From contig CAJOFW010000061.1 in assembly GCA_905234005.1 (NCBI GenBank), positions 1 through 12,400 on the forward strand: a stretch of DNA of 12,400 nucleotides. The letters run 5' to 3'. Made by a program: the position numbers and the translations under genes. Of this stretch, positions 7,262 through 12,400 are shown one piece after another. The notes under the pieces were generated by a model. That model saw only the letters and a list, made by a program, of their open reading frames with translations. It had not been told where the DNA came from and did no database searches. Source of the DNA: an uncultured Oscillospiraceae bacterium (GTDB taxonomy: Bacteria; Bacillota; Clostridia; Oscillospirales; Oscillospiraceae). The first letter of the stretch is position 1. Each line of letters starts with the position of its first letter.

Positions 7262-7480
7262 CTACGGCACGGGGTCGTAGAAGTCGTGTTCTCCCCGGTG
7301 AAACGGGTGACAGCGGGCGATGCGGCGGAGCGCAAGCCAGCCCCCCTTCCGGGCGCCGTATCGCTCGATGGCGATCAGCGCGTACTCGCTGCAGGTGGGG
7401 ATAAACCGGCAGCAAGGCGGTCTGAGCGGAGAAATGTATCTTCTGTAAAAACGCACAATAGCCAGCAGCAGCCCCTTCAC
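7262..7480 (-). CDS. yidD: Membrane protein insertion efficiency factor YidD
   Basis: 72 residues, typical for this small protein that assists YidC-dependent insertion at the inner face of the membrane. The family signature is complete: an N-terminal amphipathic helix (LLLAIVRFYRRYISPL), CCRFIPTCSEYALIAIERYG, GGWLALRRIARCHPFHRG and a terminal DPVP. The short insertion before DPVP (EHDFY) replaces the more common GG. The start is GTG, overlapping the rnpA stop by four bases (GTGA), so translation is probably coupled. yidC begins 27 nt after its stop. Confidence 0.95.
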   Translation of the reverse strand: MKGLLLAIVRFYRRYISPLRPPCCRFIPTCSEYALIAIERYGARKGGWLALRRIARCHPFHRGEHDFYDPVP

Positions 7481-7812
7481 AGCGCCGCCCCCAGCTCGTC
7501 GCAGGCGGAGAGGAATTCCCTCTCCAGCCGTTTATAATCGGCCTCCGCAGCGCGTGCCCGGGCGACCACGACCATGTCACAGCCCGGGCGAAGCCCGGAC
7601 TCGTGCAGGCGGTAGATCTCCCGCAGGCGGCGGCGCACGCGGTTACGCGTATGCGCCTTGCCGACCTTGGCGGTCACCGTGAAGCCGAGACGCGACGTCT
7701 CGCCCCGTGTCCTGCGGATGTAGACCACGAGACACGGACGAACGGCGCTCGTCCCCTTGCGGTAGACGCGGCGGAAATCGTTGTTTGTCTTCAGCGAAGA
7801 AGTAAATTTCAA
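7477..7812 (-). CDS. rnpA: RNase P protein component
   Basis: 111 residues, the usual size. It binds the RNase P RNA and assists maturation of tRNA 5' ends. The N-terminus (KFTSSLKTNNDFRRVYRKG) and the RNR signature (KVGKAHTRNRVRRRLREIYR) are clear. The start is a TTG at 7812: the reading frame matches the family N-terminus exactly there and no ATG or GTG lies between it and the rpmH stop 23 nt upstream. The ribosome binding site is poor, which together with TTG suggests low or coupled translation relative to the abundant L34. Its 3' end overlaps yidD. Confidence 0.95.
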   Translation of the reverse strand: MKFTSSLKTNNDFRRVYRKGTSAVRPCLVVYIRRTRGETSRLGFTVTAKVGKAHTRNRVRRRLREIYRLHESGLRPGCDMVVVARARAAEADYKRLEREFLSACDELGAAL

Positions 7813-7835
7813 AGCACGCTCAGCGCTTACGGCCC

Positions 7836-7970
7836 TCAGTAGCTCAGTCTCTTGCGGCCCTTGCGGCGGCGCGCGGAGAGAACCTTGCGGCCGTTGCGGG
7901 TGGACATGCGCTTACGGAAGCCGTGCTCCTTCTGCGCGTGGAGCTTCTTGGGCTGGTAGGTACGCTTCAT
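7836..7970 (-). CDS. rpmH: 50S ribosomal protein L34
   Basis: A 44-codon gene read from the ATG at 7970 to a TGA at 7838-7836. The translation starts MKRTYQPKKLHAQKEHGFRK, continues RMSTRNGRKVLSARRRKGRK and ends RLSY, which is L34 end to end with all its basic conserved motifs. The ribosome binding site AAGGA lies about 11 nt upstream. It heads the operon rpmH-rnpA-yidD-yidC-jag and has a perfect promoter about 75 nt upstream. The leader contains a 6-bp hairpin (8004-8009 with 8022-8027). The dnaA gene that often lies divergently beside rpmH is not here. Confidence 0.97.
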   Translation of the reverse strand: MKRTYQPKKLHAQKEHGFRKRMSTRNGRKVLSARRRKGRKRLSY

Positions 7971-8049
7971 GTTGTCTGTCTTCCTTTCTTTGTATTACTC
8001 GTCGGCGCACGCGGTATTGCCTGCGCCGCAGTTGGCACATAACTGCATC

Positions 8050-8078
8050 ATTATATAGTGTTTTCGGCCGTCTGTCAA
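8050..8078 (-). promoter_or_regulatory. Consensus sigma-A promoter of the rpmH operon
   Basis: Perfect TTGACA (8078-8073) and perfect TATAAT (8055-8050) on the minus strand, 17 bp apart, the ideal arrangement. Transcription should start near 8044-8043, giving a leader of about 73 nt before rpmH. This strength suits a ribosomal protein gene. Confidence 0.93.
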
Positions 8079-8149
8079 CATAAAAATGCCGCATTTTGTG
8101 GTATTGTCAAGATACGGTCGGCGGCAGGGGTGAGGTTCGGCGGCCGGGA

Positions 8150-8944
8150 TCAGCCGCCGGCGTCCTCATCCTGAAATATCTCATCGTCCCAGCCCTGCTC
8201 CTCGTACTCCGGCTCAGGCGTGGGCGGCGCGTCCTCGGTCGGCTCCGGCGCGGGCGACGGCGTCGGGGCCTCGGTGGGCGTGGGCGTCGGCGTCGGCTCC
8301 GCCGTCACGACAGGCGCGGGAACCGGCGTGGGCGTGGGCGCGGCGGTCTGCGTCGGCTGCGGCGTCGCCTCAGCGGCGCGGAACACGGCGTAGATCGTGT
8401 GATCGCCCGTGACGTTCGAGAAGGTGTAGCGGCTGCTCGATTCGACGGTATTGCCGTCGATCTTCAGCTCGCTCAGCTCATACCCGGCGTTCGGCGTGAT
8501 CGTGAATGTGACGGTGCCGCCGCTCTCGACCGATACGGCGCCGTTCGGGCTGATGCGTCCGCCCGTACCGGCGGTGACGGTGATGATGTAGGACGCCTTC
8601 GCCGCGGCGGTGGAGGCGGGCGTGGATGTGGGCGCGGGGCTTGCCGTGCTGTCCTGGATGACGTCAGTCAGAAGCTTCTCGCTCTCCGCCGTTCTGTTTG
8701 ACGTTCCGGAACCGGAACGGCCCAGCAGATACACCGACGCCGCGCCGAGCAGCGCGATCGTGATGAGGGCCACGGCAACCCACTTCAGAGCCTCCCCGCC
8801 CGAACGCCGTCTCACCGGCGGCGCGGGATTTGCGGCGCTGTAGCGGTCGTAGCCGTCCGGCGTGACGTATACCTTCGGACGCGGCGTCTGCGCCACGACA
8901 CGGGGACGCTCCGGAGCGGCGTAACGCGGGTCGTTCGGATCCAT
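8150..8944 (-). CDS. Membrane-anchored repeat-domain protein, C-terminal part (hypothetical)
   Basis: 264 residues from the first in-frame ATG. The order is a basic, Pro-rich cytosolic stretch, one transmembrane segment (about 54-74, WVAVALITIALLGAASVYLL), a Ser/Thr/Pro/Ala linker, one repeat-type beta domain (about 118-189: ITVTAGTGGRISPNG, GYELSELKIDG, YTFSNVTGDHTIYAVF) and a long Pro-Thr tail ending in acidic residues. The beta domain resembles the divergent InlB B-repeat modules of Gram-positive surface proteins. The predicted topology is N-terminus in, repeat domain out; no sortase motif is present. The ATG at 8944 has no good ribosome binding site. The same frame stays open upstream without a start codon and joins sensibly to an upstream frame near 9130, so this is probably the larger part of one gene of about 383 codons. 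No function can be named. Confidence 0.7.
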   Translation of the reverse strand: MDPNDPRYAAPERPRVVAQTPRPKVYVTPDGYDRYSAANPAPPVRRRSGGEALKWVAVALITIALLGAASVYLLGRSGSGTSNRTAESEKLLTDVIQDSTASPAPTSTPASTAAAKASYIITVTAGTGGRISPNGAVSVESGGTVTFTITPNAGYELSELKIDGNTVESSSRYTFSNVTGDHTIYAVFRAAEATPQPTQTAAPTPTPVPAPVVTAEPTPTPTPTEAPTPSPAPEPTEDAPPTPEPEYEEQGWDDEIFQDEDAGG

Positions 8945-9129
8945 CGCCGCCGGCTCTTCATCCCGCTCTCCGTCCGGCTGCCCGTCTTTTTCGTCCGCGT
9001 CTGATCTCGTCGCAGCGGATTTATGGCCGTCAGGCCCCTTCGCGGCGGGCTTTGCGGTCTCCGGGGCCTCATGCTTGCCGCGCCCGATGTCGCGCTGGAA
9101 TCGCGGCGCGTACTCGACGAACGGCTCGT

Positions 9130-9300
9130 CGCGTCCAGAAGATCGACGCCGCCCAGCGCGGCGGTGATACGGTCGTCCAGCTCTGTGTCAAACAGGTACT
9201 CCTCGGGGTCGGTGTTCTCGTCGCTCTGGGGCGGCTCCTTCGTCCACTCGAAATCGTCGTTGTCTCTGTGGAAATCCATGTTTTTATCGTCAATTGCCAC
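9130..9300 (-). pseudogene. N-terminal part of the same membrane protein, out of frame
   Basis: A GTG at 9300 follows a strong ribosome binding site (GGGAGGTGG, 9-nt spacer) and opens an acidic segment beginning MAIDDKNMDFHRDNDDFEW and reaching GGVDLLDA. After about residue 57 this frame turns into an Arg/Ser-rich sequence typical of out-of-frame GC-rich DNA (it stays open to 8812). The frame of 8150-8944 is coherent from 9130 onward (DEPFVEYAPRFQRDIGRG). A change of one base near 9130 would join them, for instance one missing G. No slippery heptamer for programmed -1 shifting is visible, so a real frameshift mutation or a sequence error is more likely. The divergent SDR gene starts 93 bp away. 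Confidence 0.65.
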
Positions 9301-9327
9301 TTTATTTCTCCACCTCCCGGCGTTTTG

Positions 9328-9336
9328 TGGTAAAAT
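9328..9336 (+). promoter_or_regulatory. Extended -10 promoter candidate for the SDR gene
   Basis: TGGTAAAAT on the plus strand matches an extended -10 (TGn plus TAAAAT, 5 of 6). No good -35 lies 17 bp upstream. Transcription would start near 9343, about 50 nt before the ATG at 9394. It overlaps the region feeding the divergent gene at 9300. Confidence 0.45.
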
Positions 9337-9356
9337 ATCGACTTGGAATCAATGCG

Positions 9357-9372
9357 CAGGCGTGCTCGCCTG
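9357..9372 (+). other. Inverted repeat before the SDR ribosome binding site
   Basis: CAGGCG and CGCCTG form a perfect 6-bp dyad around TGCT, located between the predicted start of transcription and AAAAGGAG at 9375-9382. It can be an RNA hairpin in the leader or a repressor site. No T run follows, so it is not an intrinsic terminator. Confidence 0.4.
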
Positions 9373-9393
9373 ACAAAAGGAGTGTTTACGGTT

Positions 9394-10101
9394 ATGGGTA
9401 AGAAAGCGCTGGTAACAGGCTCGTCACGCGGCATCGGCGCGGCGGCGGCGCGGCGGCTGCACGCGGACGGCTGGGACGTCGTCGTACACTATCACGAATC
9501 CGAACGGGAGGCGCTGGCCCTCGCGGCGGAGCTTCACACGATCGCCATACGGGCGGATGTACGCGAGCCGGACGAGGTCGAGGCGATGTTCCGGGCGGTC
9601 GGGCCGGTGGAGCTTCTCGTGTGCTGCGCCGGGGTCGCCGACTTCAATCTGCTGTCGGATGTGAAGGAGCCGCTCTGGCGGAACATCCTCGGCACCAACA
9701 CGGACGGTACCTACCGCTGCTGCCGCGAGGCCATTCCCGGCATGGTGCACGAAAAATCCGGCTGCATCATCCTCACGTCGTCGGTCTGGGGACGCTACGG
9801 GGCGTCGTGCGAGGCGCCGTATTCGGCGTCGAAGGCCGCGATCATCGGGCTGACGAAGGCGCTGGCGAAGGAGCTTGGCCCGTCGAACATCCGCGTAAAC
9901 TGTGTCGCCCCGGGGCCGATTCTGACGCGTATGCTCACGCAGTATGATTTCATCGACCTCGACGCTCTGGCGCAGGACGTGCCCCTCGGCCGTATCGGCC
10001 GGCCCGAGGAGGTCGCGGAGCTGATCGCCTTTCTCGCGTCGGACCGGGCGGCCTACATCACGGGGCAGATCATCGGCTGCGACGGCGGGTACGGTATGTG
10101 A
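9394..10101 (+). CDS. Short-chain dehydrogenase/reductase, likely EF-P 5-aminopentanone reductase type
   Basis: 235 residues, a classical SDR. It has the NAD(P)-binding motif TGSSRGIG (8-15), then CAG at 78-80 where most relatives have NAG, Asn102, and the catalytic triad Ser130, Tyr143 and Lys147 (YSASK), ending with GGYGM. The sequence around the active site, SSVWGRYGASCEAPYSASKAAIIG, is close to what I recall of the YmfI-type SDRs. In Bacillus YmfI reduces the 5-aminopentanone group on elongation factor P to 5-aminopentanol; FabG (3-oxoacyl-ACP reductase) is the main alternative. No efp or fatty-acid gene is next to it. I chose the ATG at 9394 because AAAAGGAG precedes it and the SDR fold begins there; upstream ATGs at 9343 and 9352 lack support. 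It is the only plus-strand gene in the window. Confidence 0.88.
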   Translation: MGKKALVTGSSRGIGAAAARRLHADGWDVVVHYHESEREALALAAELHTIAIRADVREPDEVEAMFRAVGPVELLVCCAGVADFNLLSDVKEPLWRNILGTNTDGTYRCCREAIPGMVHEKSGCIILTSSVWGRYGASCEAPYSASKAAIIGLTKALAKELGPSNIRVNCVAPGPILTRMLTQYDFIDLDALAQDVPLGRIGRPEEVAELIAFLASDRAAYITGQIIGCDGGYGM

Positions 10102-10143
10102 CGCCGGCCGGTGACGGACTGCCGCCGCAGGCGGCGGCGTATA

Positions 10144-10926
10144 TCAGAGGATGGTATAGATGTACACGGCGAACAGCATGCTGTCCATTTTGTCCATAAT
10201 GCCGCCGTGCTCGGGCATCAGGTGACCGTAGTCCTTCGCCCCGGCCATGCGTTTGATGAGCGAGGCGGCAAGATCGCCGATCTGGCCGAACGTGCTCGCG
10301 ATCAGCGTGATGAGCATACAGGGCAGCGCCGGGATCGGCGCGAACGGCTTCAGAATCAGGCTGATGAGAAATCCGGCGATGATCGAGCATGCGCCGCCGA
10401 CGACAGCCCCCTCCCAGGTCTTGTTCGGGCTGACGGCCGGGCAGAGCTTCCGTTTGCCGAGGTACTTGCCGCCGATGAGCGCCATGCAGTCGCACGCCCA
10501 CGCGCCGAGAATCGCGATGGCGAGCGTTTGCAGCCAAAGCTCCGAACCGGCCGCCGCGATGGCAATCGCGTAGAAGCCGAACGGCCACACGAGCGCGAAG
10601 AGATTCGAGATGACGTACTGTCCGCCGAGGGCGGGCTTCAGGATAGCGTGCAGCATGATCCAGAACGCGCCGAGCGCGTACAGGGCGATGAACCACACCG
10701 CGCCGCCGCCGAGCAGCGACATACACGTCATGGCGGCCGTGACGCCGACGAACGTCGGCTTGTCGATCGAATACGGCGTGCTCGTCAGGACGTTGTCCAG
10801 CTCATAGGCCGATATGACCGAGAGCACCGCGAAAAACAGGACACGCGTCGGGCGGCTCAGGAGGATGCAGCCGACGGTGACGATTACGATCAGCGCGGCG
10901 GGGAGAAGACGTTTTCTGATATTCAT
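10144..10926 (-). CDS. cdsA: Phosphatidate cytidylyltransferase (CDP-diglyceride synthase)
   Basis: 260 residues, an integral membrane enzyme making CDP-diacylglycerol from CTP and phosphatidic acid, the branch point of phospholipid synthesis. It is hydrophobic throughout, with Asp146 and GGKYLGKRK, SPNKTWEG (166-173), and the C-terminal family signature GDLAASLIKRMAGAKDYG followed by PEHGGIMDKMDS (239-249). The signature's usual Arg in HGG-x2-DR-x-D is Lys here. The start is the ATG at 10926, 8 nt after AAAGGAG. The frame is open to 11076, but that extension runs through the 22-bp repeat array and is not coding. The gene stands alone, without the uppS, dxr or rseP neighbours common in Bacillota, converges with the SDR gene and has its own promoter and leader. 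Confidence 0.95.
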   Translation of the reverse strand: MNIRKRLLPAALIVIVTVGCILLSRPTRVLFFAVLSVISAYELDNVLTSTPYSIDKPTFVGVTAAMTCMSLLGGGAVWFIALYALGAFWIMLHAILKPALGGQYVISNLFALVWPFGFYAIAIAAAGSELWLQTLAIAILGAWACDCMALIGGKYLGKRKLCPAVSPNKTWEGAVVGGACSIIAGFLISLILKPFAPIPALPCMLITLIASTFGQIGDLAASLIKRMAGAKDYGHLMPEHGGIMDKMDSMLFAVYIYTIL

Positions 10927-10941
10927 AGACGCGGCTCCTTT

Positions 10942-11029
10942 CGGTTTTGTTCCGTGTGCGGTTTGGTTTTTCGCCGTATGCGGCCCGGTTTTGCACCGGC
11001 CATAGCGCGGTTTTGACCCGCACACGGTT
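10942..11029. repeat. Four 22-bp tandem repeats in the cdsA 5' leader
   Basis: Units start at 10942, 10964, 10986 and 11008, exactly 22 bp apart with no gaps. The plus-strand consensus is CGGTTTTG-N2-CCG-N4-CGG-N2. Units 1, 2 and 4 carry the small dyad CCG-N4-CGG (TGTG, TATG and CACA in the middle); unit 3 is degenerate there. The first eight bases are identical in units 1, 3 and 4. The array begins 15 bp upstream of the cdsA start and ends 3 bp from a -10 box. A period of 22 is not a multiple of 3, so it is not a coding repeat. Units 1 and 4 are also inverted copies in their dyads, allowing a 10-bp long-range stem in the mRNA (11018-11027 with 10952-10961). Confidence 0.9.
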
Positions 11030-11031
11030 GC

Positions 11032-11037
11032 ATTATA
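11032..11037 (-). promoter_or_regulatory. Second cdsA -10 box
   Basis: A perfect TATAAT on the minus strand directly next to the repeat array. No clear -35 is found at 16-18 bp, where the upstream -10 lies. If used, transcription would begin near 11025, within unit 4 of the array. Confidence 0.35.
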
Positions 11038-11052
11038 CGATATCACCCGAAC

Positions 11053-11081
11053 ATTATATTCCATTTTCCCGCACATTACAA
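11053..11081 (-). promoter_or_regulatory. Sigma-A-type cdsA promoter
   Basis: TTGTAA (11081-11076, 4 of 6) and perfect TATAAT (11058-11053) on the minus strand, 17 bp apart. The start would be near 11046, giving a leader of about 120 nt that contains the whole 22-bp repeat array. The promoter lies just after the asnA terminator. Confidence 0.7.
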
Positions 11082-11085
11082 GCGC

Positions 11086-11111
11086 AAAACCGGGACCTTT
11101 CGGCCCCGGTT
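11086..11111 (-). terminator. asnA terminator with GNRA tetraloop
   Basis: On the minus strand AACCGGGGCC and GGTCCCGGTT form a 10-bp stem (one G-T wobble) around a GAAA loop, followed by a short T run (TTTT, two of them in the stem). It begins 18 nt after the asnA stop. The T run is short, so termination may be incomplete. Confidence 0.7.
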
Positions 11112-11129
11112 CGTCGTTTTACAGATTGT

Positions 11130-12123
11130 TCACAGAAGCCGTATACCGGCGGCTTTGCACGCGGCCTGCGTCACCTCGTCCCACACGCCGGACTGTACCT
11201 CCCCGATGTGCGCGCAGCCCATGAGAAGCATGCACAGCCGGGACTGGCCGATGCCGCCGCCAATCGTGAGCGGCAGCTCACCGGCGAGAAGCGCCTTATG
11301 GAACGGCATGGAGCGGCGGTGATCGCAGCCCGCGATCGTGAGCTGTCTGTCAAGGCTCTCCGGGTCGACGCGGATGCCCATCGAGGATATCTCGAACGCC
11401 CGGTCGAGGACGTGGCTGCGGAAGAGAATGTCGCCGTTTAATTCCCAGTCGTCGTAGTCGGGGGCGCGGCCGTCGTGGCTTGCGCCGGAGCGGAGCTTTT
11501 TGCCGATCTGCATCAGAAACACGGTGTCGTGCTGCTTTGTGATCTCGTTCTCCCGCTCGGATGGCGTGAGGTCGGGGTACATATCCTCCAGCTCCTGCGT
11601 CGTGATAAAGAACACGTCGCGGCTCAGCTCGGTCGTGATCGCCGGAAACTCCCACCGCACCTCGTCGCACGTCATGCAGATGGCGCTCACGATTCGGTTT
11701 ACGGTGTCCTTGAGATAATCCGTGTTCCGGTCGCCGGCCTCGATGACCTTCTCCCAGTCCCACTGGTCGACGTAGACGGAGTGCAGGTTGTCGAGCACCG
11801 GCTCATCGCGGCGGATGGCGTTCATGTCGGTATACAGGCAAGTCGTATTCGCGCAGCGCCCAGCGCTTCCACTTGGCCAGAGAGTGGACGATCTGATACT
11901 CCCCCTCCCCGGTCGCCGGTACGTCGAACGCTACGGGGCGCTCCACGCCGTTCAGGTCGTCGTTGAGGCCGGTGTCGGCGCGGACAAACAGCGGCGCGGA
12001 CACGCGCTTCAGATTCAGCGCCGCCCGGAGGTTCGACTGAAAGCGGGATTTGATGAACTCGATGCAGCGCTGCGTGTCGTACACATCCAGCGCGGATTTA
12101 TAGCCCTCGGGTATCGTAAGCAT
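11130..12123 (-). pseudogene. asnA: Aspartate-ammonia ligase AsnA, frame-disrupted
   Basis: AsnA makes asparagine from aspartate, ammonia and ATP in the cytosol. The first part (ATG at 12123, CAGGAG 8 nt upstream) runs through SAPLFVRADTGLNDDLNGVE and VHSLAKWKRWALREYDLPV, about 97 residues. The rest continues in another frame from about 11834: YTDMNAIRRDE, HSVYVDQWDWEKVI, YPDLTPSERE, APDYDDWELNGDI, SSMGIRVD, LTIGGGIGQSR, to the stop at 11130. All AsnA motifs are present in order except GEGL, which in relatives stands directly before YT[DN]MNAIR. Between REY and YTDM there are about 10 nt where relatives need about 24, so roughly 14 nt seem to be missing (2 mod 3, as the frame change requires). 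An ATG at 11825 could restart translation, but the product would lack the N-terminal third. It lies beside a glutamine synthetase gene, so both serve ammonium assimilation. No convincing separate promoter is seen upstream. Confidence 0.9.
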
Positions 12124-12238
12124 GGCGTTATCTCCTGTCAGTATTTTATAAATATAATGGGTAAAACCCTGATTATCTGCCTGAACACCGGTCAGCCGTC
12201 CGAGCATTGTTCAGCCGTTCGCATGCCGGTCGTTGCCC

Positions 12239-12400
12239 TCAGCGGACACTGAAGAGGATGTCGCCGTAGGACGGGTACGGCCAGTATTCGTCGCTTGTCA
12301 TGGTCTCCATCTCGTCGACGCAGAGGCGAAGCTCGTTCATCCGGGCGATGATGACGTCCCGGCAGAAGAAGCTCTTCTCCTCGGGCGACGCGATGCCGAC
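12239..12400 (-). CDS. glnN: Glutamine synthetase type III, C-terminal end (partial)
   Basis: The last 53 codons of a gene that enters from the right edge and stops at a TGA at 12241-12239. The segment SPEEKSFFCRDVIIARMNEL, followed by RLCVDEMETMTSDEYWPYPS and YGDILFSVR, matches the end of GSIII-type glutamine synthetases (a Met-x-Glu-Leu-Arg helix, then WPxPSYGDLLF). The enzyme makes glutamine from glutamate, ammonia and ATP. It lies 115 nt upstream of asnA in the same direction with no T-run terminator between, so the two may be cotranscribed. The catalytic parts are outside the window, so the family call rests only on the C-terminus. Confidence 0.75.
   Translation of the reverse strand, partial: VGIASPEEKSFFCRDVIIARMNELRLCVDEMETMTSDEYWPYPSYGDILFSVR

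Noticed and set aside
4748..7537. A 929-codon open frame on the plus strand, opposite jag and yidC
   Set aside because: It is an antisense shadow: jag, yidC and yidD on the other strand are unmistakable, and the long frame reflects high-GC codon use and Leu/Gly/Arg low complexity.
8105..8110. A second TTGACA upstream of the rpmH promoter
   Set aside because: No acceptable -10 stands 16-18 bp downstream (ATTTTT only).
7971..8149. Replication origin beside rpmH
   Set aside because: No TTATCCACA-type DnaA boxes or AT-rich unwinding region is visible, and dnaA is not adjacent.
8138..8159. Hairpin at the stop codon of the membrane protein gene
   Set aside because: A 7-bp stem without T run; it overlaps the stop codon and is typical of GC-rich DNA.
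9115..9150. Programmed -1 frameshift signal
   Set aside because: No X-XXY-YYZ slippery heptamer lies at the frame change; a mutation or sequence error explains it more simply.
10121..10138. GC-rich hairpin between the converging SDR and cdsA genes
   Set aside because: A 7-bp stem is possible but no T run follows on either strand, so I do not call it a terminator.
10942..11029. CRISPR array
   Set aside because: Units are contiguous without unique spacers and the repeat is only 22 bp, so this is a tandem repeat.
10927..11076. N-terminal extension of cdsA by 50 codons
   Set aside because: It crosses the promoter -10 and the 22-bp non-coding repeats; the ribosome binding site and the family start are at 10926.
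11086..11093. Fifth copy of the CAAAACCG motif near the array
   Set aside because: It is in the opposite orientation, out of the 22-bp period, and part of the asnA terminator stem.

Overview
The window looks like chromosomal DNA of a high-GC anaerobic Bacillota, most likely class Clostridia. The case rests on gene content and order: rpmH-rnpA-yidD-yidC-jag, rimP-nusA-rnpM, a ClpC-type unfoldase, a type III glutamine synthetase, AGGAGG-like ribosome binding sites and clear sigma-A-type promoters. Genus and species cannot be read from it. Nearly everything is on the minus strand; one short-chain dehydrogenase gene is on plus.

Layout from left to right. (1) rnpM, nusA and rimP (2-1792, minus) form the front of the rimP-nusA-infB-type operon. 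rnpM overlaps the start codon of the next gene by ATGA at the window edge. (2) The 1793-2045 gap holds a good promoter, a perfect intrinsic terminator about 20 nt into its transcript, and a second extended -10 box before rimP. This matches the logic of NusA autoregulation by leader termination. (3) clpC (2046-4604) has an unusual Ser/Thr-Glu-Gln-rich stretch in its middle domain. (4) The ribosomal protein L34 / RNase P protein / membrane insertase operon rpmH-rnpA-yidD-yidC-jag (4769-7970) has a perfect-consensus promoter at 8050-8078 and a strong terminator at 4676-4711. The 44-codon rpmH is real. (5) A single-pass membrane protein with a repeat-type extracellular domain (8150-9300) is split between two reading frames. 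(6) An SDR (9394-10101, plus) resembles EF-P 5-aminopentanone reductase. (7) cdsA (10144-10926) is preceded by four 22-bp tandem repeats lying in its 5' leader. (8) asnA (11130-12123) is broken by a frame change at the point where the family's GEGL motif should be. (9) The last 53 codons of a GSIII-type glutamine synthetase end the window.

How the genes work together: the left part is core RNA and translation machinery (ribosome maturation, transcription termination, RNase P modulation). The middle is protein and tRNA maturation plus membrane insertion: YidD and YidC insert proteins, Jag/KhpB is an RNA-binding partner, and RnpA serves RNase P. The right part is phospholipid precursor synthesis and ammonium assimilation (AsnA, GlnN).

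I found no mobile element, CRISPR array, tRNA, rRNA or defence system. The observations most worth following are the 22-bp repeat array in the cdsA leader, the promoter-terminator leader of rimP-nusA, and the two broken reading frames. I see no evidence of a wholly new multi-gene system.
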